From CAIWHR01 sp963734055 (lineage in GTDB: Bacteria > Pseudomonadota > Gammaproteobacteria > Burkholderiales > Casimicrobiaceae): a DNA stretch of 64,000 bases. This document shows, in pieces, positions 16,343 through 25,934 of the stretch. The position numbers and the translations under genes are program-made. The notes beneath the pieces are model-generated. The model ran no database searches. It worked only from the letters and a program-made list of their open reading frames with translations, and had not been told where the DNA came from. Positions within the stretch are counted from its first letter, which is position 1; each line of letters begins with the position of its first letter. The stretch lies in assembly GCA_963734055.1 (NCBI GenBank), contig CAVTFQ010000002.1, positions 919,781 to 983,780 on the forward strand. Reading direction: 5' to 3'.

Positions 16343-17284
16343 CTAGAAAGACGCCCGCCATTCGTCCGACTCGTCGGTGAACAGGCCCGCCACGACCTCC
16401 CGGACCCACTTGTTCTTCGGGTCGCGCTGGAAGTTCCGATGCCAGTGCTGCTTGAGGTCGATCTTCGGGGTCCGCATCGGCGGCTGCGCGATCCGGATGT
16501 TCATGTGCGCGCTCTGCACGAACATGCCGACGGCATGCGGCACGGTCACGATGAGGTCCGACTGCGCAATGATCGGCGGGACGCTCATGAAGTGCGGCGT
16601 CTGCAACACCACGCGCCGGTGGATCTTCTTCGCACGGAGGAAGCGCTCGAATATCTCGTACGAGCGACCGGCGCCGTAGACCACCGCATGCTCCAGAGTC
16701 AGGAACTGCGATAGCGTCAGCGTGGCTGCCTTGATTGGGTGGTCCGCTCGCAGCAGGCAGACGAAGTGGTGGAAGAAGAGGTGCCGCTCCAGGAATGACT
16801 TTTCCCGGAGGTCGGGAAAGTAGCCGACCGCCAGGTCGATCTCCCCCGTTTCCAGCCCGCGCTCGATCTGCGCCGGGCTGGCCGCCACCGAACGCACCGC
16901 CGCGCGCGGCGCGAGTTGCCGGATGCGGCGGAGGATCTTGGGCATGAAGACCATCTCGCCCAGGTCCGACATCGCGAACGTGAACGTGCGCTCCGTGGTA
17001 CTCGGGTTGAAGACGGGCTCGGACGCAAACGTTGCGTCGACGCGCGCGATCGCCTCGCGGAGCGGGCCGATCAATCGGTGCATCCGCGCGGTCGGCTCCA
17101 TGCCGTGACCCGCGCGGTGGAACAGAGGATCCCCGTATTGCTGGCGAAGCTTGGCCAGCGTTGTGCTGACGGCCGACTGACTCAGAGTGAGATGTTGGGC
17201 AGCGGCGCTGACGCTTCTGTGGTCGTAGATCGTCACGAGCACCGGCAGGAGATTGAAATCGAACGTTCGCGGCATGGTCTTCAT
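16343..17284 (-). CDS. LysR-family transcriptional regulator
   Basis: The 313-residue product has an N-terminal winged HTH (FDFNLLPVLVTIYDHRSVSA, then AAQHLTLSQSAVSTTLAKLR) and a substrate-binding domain related to the NodD/PcaQ/LinR group. It is convergent with fdx and divergent from the tannase remnant. A 19-bp palindrome (17296-17314) lies just upstream of its start, so it probably controls the tannase/binding-protein/pobA unit rather than bcr. The start could also be the Met three codons in. Confidence 0.85.
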   Translation of the reverse strand: MKTMPRTFDFNLLPVLVTIYDHRSVSAAAQHLTLSQSAVSTTLAKLRQQYGDPLFHRAGHGMEPTARMHRLIGPLREAIARVDATFASEPVFNPSTTERTFTFAMSDLGEMVFMPKILRRIRQLAPRAAVRSVAASPAQIERGLETGEIDLAVGYFPDLREKSFLERHLFFHHFVCLLRADHPIKAATLTLSQFLTLEHAVVYGAGRSYEIFERFLRAKKIHRRVVLQTPHFMSVPPIIAQSDLIVTVPHAVGMFVQSAHMNIRIAQPPMRTPKIDLKQHWHRNFQRDPKNKWVREVVAGLFTDESDEWRASF

Positions 17285-17295
17285 CTATCAATGAG

Positions 17296-17314
17296 AACGA
17301 TAATCGATATCGTT
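17296..17314. promoter_or_regulatory. Palindromic operator in the LysR/tannase intergenic region
   Basis: The arms AACGATA and TATCGTT are perfect and separated by ATCGA, with a nested ATCGAT. It starts 12 bp upstream of the lysR ATG and lies in the 142-bp divergent gap, the usual place for a LysR recognition site. Confidence 0.5.
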
Positions 17315-17426
17315 GAAACGCGATTGAAGATACAGGGCTCTTTGGCTAGTGTCACGCTCTTCGATGAAGCGGAGACCGTGCGACTGCGCGTTCTCTTCGC
17401 GCATCCTTGCGAGGAGGAGGGATATC

Positions 17427-19129
17427 GTGACGACGAATCTTGGCCCAGCGTCAATTTCCGCGCTGCGCACCTGCTGTTCGGTGGCGGCGATCTCCGCGTT
17501 CGCCGTCGGTCTTGCCCAAGCGCAGATGCCCGTCACGACCTGCGACGCTGCCGGCATCGGGTCCGCGACGCTGAAGGCGGACGTTCCCGGGGTGACGATC
17601 GACGAAGTGTCGACGGGCACCGCCGAGCAGCGACCCGAGCGGCATGACCGTACTGCCTGGTCAAGGTGACGGTCCCGCAGGCGATCCACATCTGGGTCGG
17701 ACTGCCGACCGGAGGCAAGTGGAACGGGCGGTGGCAATCGCTCGGCGGAGGCGTTTACGCGGGCACCGCAAATCTCACCGTGCCGACGGGCGCGCTGCGT
17801 TGACGGCTATGCCGGGAGCAACGACGGACACGGGACACGCCGGCGGTCCTCCCCGGTTTCCGCCATTCCTGAGCTTCCTCGACGGCAGCTTCGGCTGCGT
17901 CAACAACTGCGCGGGGAACAACGCGGCCAATCCGGGCAAGCCGAACATTCCAGCTGCAGATCGACTTCGCTTCCCGCTCCGAGCACATGATGGCGGTGAT
18001 CGGCAAGCAGCTGGTCAAGGCGTTCTACGGCAAGAACCGGCCTATGCGTACTGGAACGGCTGCTCGACCGGAGGCCGGCAGGGCTTGCGGATGGCGCAGG
18101 ACTATCCCGGCGACTACGATGGCATTCTCGCCGGCGCGCCTGCGATCCACTGGGACCGCTTCCAGGCGGCGCAGGCCTGGTACTGGCTCGTCCAGCAAAT
18201 CGACAATCGGCGGGCCGATCGGCGGCGGCACGAACCTCGTGGCGAAAGAAAACCTCGCGACGGGCAGGGCGGTCGCGGCTTGCGACACGCAGGATGGCGT
18301 CGTCGACGGCGTGCTCACGGATCCGCGCATACTGCGACTACAGCGCTCAGGCTGACAAGACGATCACGAAGGCGAGCTGCACGCCGGCGACGCTACCTGC
18401 CTCACGCCTGCCGAAGCGCTCGCGATCGACCACATGTGGAAGGGGCCGGTCAGCTGCTCGAAGGGCCGGGGGCCTCGTGCAACGTGCCGGATTTCGCAAC
18501 GCGGCTCCTTATCGGCAAGGGTGACAAGCGCCTTTGGTATCCGAACGAGCGCGGCACCGATCTCTCGGCGCTGGGCGGCGCGATCCCGTTCATTGCCACC
18601 ACCGAGCAGGCGCAGTATTGGGTCTACTTCGATCCGACCTGGAATCCGGCGGTGCTGACCTACGACAACTACCTGCAATTCTTCAGGGACAACGTGCCAG
18701 CGCGTCGGCCCCATCATGGCCTCGGACAACCCGAACCTGTTCGCCATTCCGCACTTCTAGGCGGGAAGGTTCTCATGTGGCACGGCTTCGCCGATCAGCT
18801 GATCGTGCCGGGAGGGTCCATCGACTACTACAACACCGTCGCGCATAACTGAGCGGAGGCTACAAGCGCACCAGGAAGTTCGCGCGCCTGTTCATGGCGC
18901 CCGGCGTCGGCCATTGCGGCGGCGGCAGCGGCCCGCAGCCGCAGGGCGCTCTTCGACGCGGTGGTCAACTGGGTCGAGCATGGCGAAGGCGCCGGACACG
19001 ATCTTCGCGTCGAAGACGCTGGGCGGCGGCGACAGTGCAGACGCGGCCGCTGTGCCCTACCCGGAGCATGCGCGGTGGAAGGGCCAGGGCAGTACCAACG
19101 AAGCGTCCAATTTCGCTTGCAAGACGTGA
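17427..19129 (+). pseudogene. Tannase/feruloyl esterase family protein, decayed
   Basis: The GTG at 17427 (GAGGAGGAGG upstream) begins a signal-peptide-like region followed by TCDAAGIGSATLKADVPG. The rest of a tannase/feruloyl esterase can be followed only by changing frame at least five or six times. Recognisable pieces, in order, are WVGLPTGGKWNGRWQSLGGG, the nucleophile region YWNGCSTGGRQGLRM, GTDLSALGG, WHGFADQLIVPGGSIDYY with the catalytic Asp, and FMAPGVGHCGGGSGP with the catalytic His. A stop (TAG) also follows AIPHF near 18760. Such enzymes release phenolic acids from plant esters. The number of lesions argues for a true pseudogene. Confidence 0.8.
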
Positions 19130-19234
19130 CAGAATGGCAACGGTGTCGCGGCAGACAACGACGGACGGGCGACGGGCTGGCGGCGGACACCGGTCGACGA
19201 TTCGCCTGCCTTCCACACCCGACAAGAGGCGTTC

Positions 19235-20403
19235 ATGAACAAGGCTGGCCGCGACTGATATTCGCCTGCGTTCTCGTCGCCTTGCCGGCGTTCGCGCAGG
19301 AGCCCATCAAGGTGGGCGTCATCGCCCCCTTCACCGGTCCCTTCGCCGACTACGGCAAGCAGTTCGAGGCGGGGGTCAAGGCGTTCCAGAAGCTCCACGG
19401 TGACACGGTCGCAGGTCGCAAGGTCCAGCTTATCTTCAAGGACACGGGGGGCCCGTCGCCGGATGTCGCCAAGCGCCTCGCGCAGGAGCTCGTCGTTCAG
19501 GAGAACGTCGATTTCCTCGCGGGGTTCGGGCTCACGCCGGAGGCGCTCGCAGTCGCGGATGTCGCCACCCAGGCCAAGAAGCCCATGGTCATCTTCAATG
19601 CGGCAACCTCGATCATCACGACGAAATCGCCCTACATCACGCGGACGTCGATGACGCTGCCGCAGATCAGCGCGCCGCTCGGCACCTGGGCGGCGAAAAA
19701 CGGCATCAGGAAGGTGATCACGCTGGTGGCGGACTACGGCCCCGGCAACGATGCGGAGGCCGCCTTCAAGAAGACCTTCACCGCGGCCGGCGGACAGGTC
19801 GTCGAGTCGATCCGGACGCCGCTGCAGAACCCCGATTTCGCTCCGTTCATCCAGCGCGTGAAGGATGCCAAGCCGGACGCGGTCTTCATCTTCGTGCCCG
19901 CCGGCCAGCAGAGCATCAGCGTGATGAAGGCCTACACGGAGCGGGGCCTGGCGCAGGCGGGAATCAAGGCCATCGCGACGGGCGACGTTACCGACGACCA
20001 CGTGCTGAACGCGATGGGAGACGCAGCGCTGGGCATGGTCACAACGTTCCACTATTCGGCCGCGCACGACTCGCCTGAGAACAAGGCGTTCCTGCAAGCC
20101 TACAAGCAGGTGGCGCCGGATGCGGGTCGCGCCAATTTCATGACGGTGGGGGCCTTCGACGGCATGGCGCTCATCTACGACATCGTCGCCAAGCTCAACG
20201 GCAAGATCGACGCGGACAAGGCGATGGAGATCGTAAAGGGCTGGAAGACGCAGAGCCCGCGGGGGCCGATCTCCATCGATCCGCAGACGCGCGACATCGT
20301 GCAGACGATCTATGTCCGGCGCGTCGAGAAGCGAGACGGCGAGCTGTGGAACATCGAGTTCGACAAGATCGACAACGTGAGGGACCCCGGCAAGCAGCTA
20401 TAG
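19235..20403 (+). CDS. Branched-chain/aromatic-type ABC transporter substrate-binding protein (start frameshifted)
   Basis: A periplasmic type I binding protein (LIV/aromatic family) is intact from LIFACVLVALPAFAQ (19255) to 20403: KVGVIAPFTGPFADYGKQFE, then a central LADYGPGNDAE-like region, ending RDPGKQL. The natural ATG at 19235 (MNKAGR...) is one frame off and meets TGA after seven codons, so one base is missing (or two are extra) within 19236-19254. A non-ATG start (CTG 19255, or far upstream GTG 19126) would be needed to read it as is. It probably binds an aromatic acid, given pobA downstream. No permease genes are adjacent. Confidence 0.75.
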
Positions 20404-20443
20404 GGGGCGTCGTGCGGACGGCAGCCTCCCGGCAAGCGCCGCC

Positions 20444-21616
20444 ATGAAAGCTCAGGTGGGAATCATCGGGGGCGGGCCCTCCGGCCTCCTGCTGTCGCAG
20501 CTCCTCCACCTGCGGGGCATCGAGACGGTCGTCCTGGAGAAGCACAGCCGCGACTACGTGCTCGGACGCATCCGCGCCGGCGTGCTGGAGCACGGGTTCG
20601 CGGCGCTGATGCGCGAGGCGCAGGTCGCCGAGCGCATGGACCGCGAGGGGCAGATCCACGAAGGATTCTACATCGCCCACGACGGAATCAAGGAGCGCGT
20701 CGACCTGAAGGGGCTGACCGGCGGCAACACGGTGATCGTCTACGGGCAGACCGAGCTCACGCGCGACCTCTACGAGGGCCGTGACCGCCTCGGCGGAATC
20801 GTGATTCACGATGCCGACGACGTGAAGCCGCACGACGTCGACACCGCGCGGCCGTATCTCACGTATCGGCACGCCGGCGATTCGGTCCGCGTCGATTGCG
20901 ACTACATCATCGGTTGCGACGGCTTTCACGGGGTGAGCCGCCAATCGATTCCCAAAGACAAGATCAGCGAGTTCGAGCGCGTCTACCCGTTCGGATGGCT
21001 GGGCGTGCTCACGCGCACCAAGCCGGTGTCGCCGGAACTGATCTACGCGAGACACGAGCGCGGGTTCGCGCTTTGCTCACTGCGCTCGCCCACACTGAGC
21101 CGCTATTACATCCAGGTGCCGTTGACGGATTCGCTCGATGACTGGTCGGACGAGCGGTTCTTCGACGAGCTCATGCGCCGGCTGCCGGAGGACGTCTCCG
21201 CGGCGATGATTGCCGGTCCCTCGATCGAAAAGAGCATCGCGCCGCTGCGCTCGTTCGTCGTCGAGCCGATGCGCCACGGCAACCTGTTCCTGGCCGGCGA
21301 CGCGGCGCACATCGTTCCGCCGACGGGGGCACGCGGGCTCAACAGCGCCGCCTCCGACGTCTACTACCTCTATCACGCGCTGGTCGATCACTACACGAGG
21401 CGTGACGACACCGGTCTCGAAGACTACTCGAGGCGTGCTCTGGCACGTGTGTGGAAGGGGCAGCGCTTCTCCTGGTGGATGACGATGCTGCTGCATCGGT
21501 TTCCCGACCGCAGCGCTTATGACCATCGCCTGCAGGACACGGAGATCGCCTATCTCTTCTCGTCGGCGAAGGCGCTCGTCTCGCTCGCCGAGAATTACGT
21601 CGGGCTGCCGTTCTAG
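20444..21616 (+). CDS. pobA: 4-hydroxybenzoate 3-monooxygenase
   Basis: This 390-residue flavoprotein hydroxylase has the GxGxxG motif (VGIIGGGPSGLLLSQLLHL), the RAGVLEHG segment typical of PobA, DG fingerprint GCDGFHGVSR, and the GDAAHIVPPTGARGLNSA FAD-ribityl motif. Length and motifs match p-hydroxybenzoate hydroxylase, which makes protocatechuate with NADPH and O2. It therefore provides the aerobic alternative to the anaerobic 4-hydroxybenzoyl-CoA route encoded at 50-55 kb. Its 3' end overlaps the convergent binding-protein gene by a few bases. Confidence 0.92.
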   Translation: MKAQVGIIGGGPSGLLLSQLLHLRGIETVVLEKHSRDYVLGRIRAGVLEHGFAALMREAQVAERMDREGQIHEGFYIAHDGIKERVDLKGLTGGNTVIVYGQTELTRDLYEGRDRLGGIVIHDADDVKPHDVDTARPYLTYRHAGDSVRVDCDYIIGCDGFHGVSRQSIPKDKISEFERVYPFGWLGVLTRTKPVSPELIYARHERGFALCSLRSPTLSRYYIQVPLTDSLDDWSDERFFDELMRRLPEDVSAAMIAGPSIEKSIAPLRSFVVEPMRHGNLFLAGDAAHIVPPTGARGLNSAASDVYYLYHALVDHYTRRDDTGLEDYSRRALARVWKGQRFSWWMTMLLHRFPDRSAYDHRLQDTEIAYLFSSAKALVSLAENYVGLPF

Positions 21617-23413
21617 CGGGCAGACGATGGCATGGCCCGGGCGGCCTCGTCGATGTCGAACGTACTTCCATACGAACGACCGCACCGGGTGCGGCTTGTA
21701 GTTCCGCACCCACGGCTGCGTGAGGTGATCCTCGATCCGGTGCTCCATCAGCCGCCACGGCGCGTAAGCGAGGACGAGCTCCGTCATCTTGTCGAAGAGT
21801 GCCGTACGCTCGGGTGAATCGGGCAGCCGGCGAGCGGCCTCGTAGAGCCGGTCGAATTCCGGCAGGCTGAACCGCGCGTGGTTCTCCTGGCCCACGCTCG
21901 GGCCGTAGAGGAGCTGCATGAAATTCTCGGCGTCCGGATAGTCGGCGTTCCAGCCGTCGGTGCGCATCGGCAGCTTGCCCTGCCGCGCCATCTTGCGGAG
22001 CTCCTGGATCCGGTCCTTGCGGAACACGATCTTCAGGCCGATCGCGTCCATGTTCTTCTTCCACTGCTCGTCCTCGAGCCGGTCGATCGAGCGCGGCGAC
22101 GACCAGCGCTCGAGCACGAGCGGCTTTCCGTCGGGCATCTCGCGGTAGCCATCGCCGTCGCGGTCCTTGTAGCCGAACCGATCGAGGAGCGCGCGCGCCG
22201 CCGCCGGATCGTAGAGCTGCGCGTTGGTCTTGAGCTCCGGGTCGTAGCCGACGACGCCCGGCGGCAGCGGCCCGCTTGCCGGAACGCCGCGCCCTTTGAG
22301 GATCACGCGGATGAACTCGGCGACGTCGTAGCCCATGCCGATCGCGCGGCGGAGCGCGATCTTCTCGGGCGCGTAGCCGCCGACCATCGGATCTTCCATG
22401 TTGAAATAGGTCCAGCGCGTGTTGGGCCGCAGGAGCTCCTCGTGCCGAATGCCCTTCGCGGCGAGCGCCGGACGAAGCTTGCCATGGGCGAGCGCCTCGT
22501 CGACGAAATCTGCCGGGATGCCGCCGAGCAGGTCGAGCTCGCGGTTCAGGAAGGCGAGCCACACGGCCTGGCCCTCCTCGATGACCGTGATCTCGATGCG
22601 GCCCACGAGCGGCAACTTCTTTCCTGCAAGCGCCGCAACGATCGCCTTCGAATCCGGCGGCACCGGCCCCGCCGGCACGTAGGTGGTCTCGCGGTAGCCG
22701 GGATTCGCGATCAGCTCGATCTTCGCGCTGCGCCTGTACTCGCCGAGCATGTACGGGCCCGTGCCGACCGGATGCGCGCCGAAGTCGAGCCCGTACGCCT
22801 CGACCACCTCGCGCGCGACGGCGGCGGTGTTCGGAATCGCGAACGCGTAGAGGAAGCGCAGGTCGGGCTCCCGGAGGCGGATGCGCAGCGTGTAGCGATC
22901 GACGACCTCGAGCCCGGCGATCGGCGCGGCGTAGTCGAACCTGCCGCTCTCGAGCGCCCGCTCGCGCACGGCATCCGCGCCGACGATCTTCCCCTCGACG
23001 AGCCACAGCCACGGGCTCTTCACGGCGGGATCGAGCAGGCGCTTCAGCGCGTACGCCTGGTCGGCGGCGGTGAGCTCGCGCGGCTTGCCCTTGAACGCCG
23101 GATCGGGCGTGAAGTAGATTCCATGCCTGAACCTGAAGACGAACGTCGCGCCGCCGTCGGTTACCGTCGGCATCGCTTCGAGCGTCCGCGGCACGAGCTT
23201 CACGGGCCGGACGAGGTAGTCGTAGTCCAGCATCGACTCGTAGATGTGGTCGATGATGCCGTCCGTGCCCGCGTCGGCCGAGAATTGCGGATCGAAACTC
23301 ATCTCGGCGCTGGTCAGGGCGACGCGCAGCGTCTTGGCCGGATCGGCCGCGCCGGCGTGCGCCGCGAGCGCCGCCAGCGCGAACAGGGCCAACGCAAGCC
23401 GCGTTCCGAGCAT
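21613..23413 (-). CDS. ABC transporter substrate-binding protein, family 5 (peptide/nickel type), C-terminal frameshift
   Basis: The ATG at 23413 starts a signal peptide (MLGTRLALALFALAALAAHA), followed by a full-length family 5 binding protein: TLRVALTSAEMSFDPQFSA, HPVGTGPYMLGEY, and a YFNMEDPMVGGYAPEKIALR region. Up to ...RSFVWKYV the frame is normal. Then the expected tail (FDIDEAARAMPSSAR and TAG at 21615-21613) lies one frame off, and the original frame runs on antisense through pobA. One missing base near 21665 explains this. It is likely an uptake protein for peptides or hydroxyproline-type compounds; no transporter genes are adjacent. Confidence 0.78.
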
Positions 23414-23458
23414 GCGTCGACTATAATCGAATCCCGCCCCGCCGGCCGCCGCCGTCCC

Positions 23459-24433
23459 ATGCCAGCGCCCCCGAACGGTCCCATCCGCGTCGTCGACTCC
23501 CACACCGGAGGCGAGCCCACGCGCGTCGTGATCAGCGGCGCGCCCGATCTCGGCCGGGGCGACATGGCGCGGCGCCGCGCGCGCTTCGCGCAGGAGCACG
23601 ACGCGTGGCGGCGGGCGATCGTCAACGAGCCGCGCGGCTCCGACGTCATCGTCGGCGCGCTCCTGTGCGAGCCGGTCGACCCTGCGAGCACGTGCGGAGT
23701 CATCTTCTTCAACAACGTCGGCGTGATCGGCATGTGCGGCCACGGCACGATCGGGCTCATCGCCACGCTTGCGTACCTCGATCGGATCGAGCCCGGCCTG
23801 CACCGGATCGAGACGCCGGTCGGCCCGGTGACGACGACATTGCACGACGACGGCACCGTCACGGTAGCCAACGTGCCGTCGTATCGCCACGCGACGAACG
23901 TGAAGGTCGACGTTCCGGGCCATGGGGTCGTGCACGGCGACGTCGCGTGGGGCGGCAACTGGTTCTTCCTCTGTCACGACCACGGTCTCGGCCTCGAGGC
24001 CGCCCGGATCGGCGAGCTGACCGATTTTGCGACCAGGGTGCGCGGCGCACTCCGCGCGCAAGGCGTGACCGGTGGAGACGGCGCCGAGATCGATCACGTC
24101 GAGCTCGTGGGCCCGCCGGCGGATCCCGCCAACGACGCCCGCAACTTCGTGCTGTGCCCGGGCGGCGCCTACGACCGATCGCCCTGCGGCACCGGCACGA
24201 GCGCGAAGCTCGCGTGTCTCGCCGCCGACGGCAAGCTCGCCGCCGGCGCGGCGTGGCGCCAGGAGAGCATCATCGGCAGCGTGTTCACGGGCCGGTACGC
24301 CAGACCCGCGCAAGCACTCCCCGACGTACCCCCGAACGCCGTGCTGCCAGAGATCCACGGCCGCGCGCACGTCACCCTCGACGCGACCGTGATCATCGAT
24401 CCCGCCGACGAGTTCGCGTGGGGCCTCGCGTGA
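23459..24433 (+). CDS. 4-hydroxyproline 2-epimerase / proline racemase family
   Basis: The 324-residue product carries both catalytic cysteine motifs of the family: MCGHGTIG near residue 90 and SPCGTGTSAKLA near 240. This pair with VDSHTGGEPTRVV at the start fits 4-hydroxyproline 2-epimerase (trans-4-hydroxy-L-proline to cis-4-hydroxy-D-proline). The downstream D-amino-acid oxidase-like gene supports this over proline racemase. A TATAAT hexamer at 23422-23427 could be its -10 element. The 45-bp gap to the divergent binding-protein gene leaves little room for control sites. Confidence 0.82.
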   Translation: MPAPPNGPIRVVDSHTGGEPTRVVISGAPDLGRGDMARRRARFAQEHDAWRRAIVNEPRGSDVIVGALLCEPVDPASTCGVIFFNNVGVIGMCGHGTIGLIATLAYLDRIEPGLHRIETPVGPVTTTLHDDGTVTVANVPSYRHATNVKVDVPGHGVVHGDVAWGGNWFFLCHDHGLGLEAARIGELTDFATRVRGALRAQGVTGGDGAEIDHVELVGPPADPANDARNFVLCPGGAYDRSPCGTGTSAKLACLAADGKLAAGAAWRQESIIGSVFTGRYARPAQALPDVPPNAVLPEIHGRAHVTLDATVIIDPADEFAWGLA

Positions 24434-24440
24434 CGTCGAT

Positions 24441-25709
24441 GTGAGGCCGCTGCCAGCGGGTTTGACGTCGTGCGACGTGCTGGTGATCGGCGCCGGCATC
24501 GTCGGCGTCGCCATCGCGTTCCGTCTGCAGCAGGAAAGGCGCAGCGTGCTGTTGATCGACCGCGAGGGTGTCGCCGCGCAGGCGAGTCGCGCGAACGCGG
24601 GTGCGCTCGCCTTCTCGGACGTGCTGCCGCTCGCCTCACCCGGCATCCTGCGCAAGGCGCCGCGATGGCTCTTCGATCCGCTCGGACCCCTCGCGATCCG
24701 CCCGAGCTACCTGCCCAGGCTCGCGCCTTGGCTCCTGCGATTCTGGCGCGCGAGCCAGGCCGATCGCGTGCGCGCGAGCACGGCGGCGCAGGCGGCGATG
24801 ATGGACCTGTCGGCTGCCGAGACGGTGACGATGCTGGCCGAGGCGCGGGCGAGCCGGATGCTGCACACCGACGGCGTGCTGCATCTCTACGAGAGCGAGC
24901 GCGAGCTGAAGGCGTCGGAGCCGGGATGGCAGGCGCGCGCGGACCACGGCATCGCGTTCACGCACCTGCTCGGTCCGGAGGCCATCGGCGAGGTTCAGGC
25001 CGGCCTGAGCCCGGAGCTCGTTGCCGCGACCTACGTTCCGCGCTGGATCACGGTCAGCGATCCGCTGCAGTTGACCGAAGCATTGGCGACGGCGTTCGAG
25101 GAGCGCGGCGGCTTGACGGGATGCGCGGAGGCGGTGGCGATCGCGCCGGGTTCCGGCGACGTTTCCGTGCAGCTCAGCGCGGGTCCGCCGATCGCCGCGC
25201 AACGCGTGGTCATCGCGGCCGGCGCCTGGTCGCATCATCTCGTGCGGACGCTGTCCGAGTCCATCCCGCTCGAGACGGAACGCGGCTACAACACGACGCT
25301 GCCGCCCGGCGCGTTCGATCTCAGGCACCAGCTGACGTTCGGCGGCCACGGCTTCGTCGTGACCCCGCTCGCGACCGGCGTTCGCGTCGGCGGCGCCGTC
25401 GAATTCGCGGGGCTCGACGCGCCGCCCAATTTCGCGCGCGCGAAGACGCTCCTCGCCAAGGCCAAGCGCTTCATGCCGGAGTTGCGCACCGACGGGGGCG
25501 TCGAGTGGATGGGGTTTCGGCCGTCGCTGCCCGATTCGCTGCCGGCGATCGGCCCGGCCGCCGTGGATCGGCGCGTCGTCTACGCCTTCGGCCACGGCCA
25601 CCTCGGGCTTACCCAGGCGGCGGCGACGGCGCGGCTCGTGGCGGACCTCATTCTGGAGCGACCGCCGGCGTTCGACCTGGCGCCGTTCAGCCCGCAGCGA
25701 TTTCGTTAG
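24441..25709 (+). CDS. FAD-dependent D-amino acid (cis-4-hydroxy-D-proline) oxidase/dehydrogenase
   Basis: This is a 422-residue DadA/glycine-oxidase-type flavoprotein: CDVLVIGAGIVGVAIAFRLQ, and a C-terminal YAFGHGHLGLTQAAATARL. The start is GTG at 24441, 8 bp after the epimerase. The pair matches the first two steps of bacterial hydroxyproline catabolism, where the D-epimer is oxidised to pyrroline-4-hydroxy-2-carboxylate. Substrate assignment rests on the neighbour. DadA-like D-alanine activity is the alternative. Confidence 0.78.
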   Translation: MRPLPAGLTSCDVLVIGAGIVGVAIAFRLQQERRSVLLIDREGVAAQASRANAGALAFSDVLPLASPGILRKAPRWLFDPLGPLAIRPSYLPRLAPWLLRFWRASQADRVRASTAAQAAMMDLSAAETVTMLAEARASRMLHTDGVLHLYESERELKASEPGWQARADHGIAFTHLLGPEAIGEVQAGLSPELVAATYVPRWITVSDPLQLTEALATAFEERGGLTGCAEAVAIAPGSGDVSVQLSAGPPIAAQRVVIAAGAWSHHLVRTLSESIPLETERGYNTTLPPGAFDLRHQLTFGGHGFVVTPLATGVRVGGAVEFAGLDAPPNFARAKTLLAKAKRFMPELRTDGGVEWMGFRPSLPDSLPAIGPAAVDRRVVYAFGHGHLGLTQAAATARLVADLILERPPAFDLAPFSPQRFR

Positions 25710-25766
25710 ATCCCCAAGTGTGATCATTGAGGACGTTGTCTATTGGATGCATGAATTCTGCGACGT

Positions 25767-25857
25767 CGTCATTCCCGCGAACGCGGGAATCCAGTGACTT
25801 GGGTCTTTGCAGACGACAGTACAACAACGTCACTGGGTCGCCGCGTTCGCGGGGACG
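25767..25857. repeat. REPIN-like pair of inverted palindromic repeats
   Basis: The first arm (25767-25796) is the exact reverse complement of the 30-mer at 12333-12362. A diverged copy in opposite orientation (CACTGGGTCG, then CCGCGTTCGCGGGGACG, 25831-25857) follows after 34 bp. Two inverted REPs with a short spacer is the structure of a REPIN-type mobile repeat. It occupies most of the 225-bp gap between the oxidase and the peptidase genes. Confidence 0.7.
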
Positions 25858-25934
25858 TGGGAGAAATGCATGCGGCTGGCGCATTCCTCGCGGATACAAC
25901 GGGTTCATGATTGACATCCAAGCAAAGGAAGCCG

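Noticed and set aside
21613..24655. Very long minus-strand open frame (over 1100 codons) covering the family 5 binding protein and beyond
   Set aside because: Only the 21613-23413 part shows protein-family features. The extensions are antisense to pobA and to the epimerase and are a by-product of high GC plus a frameshift.
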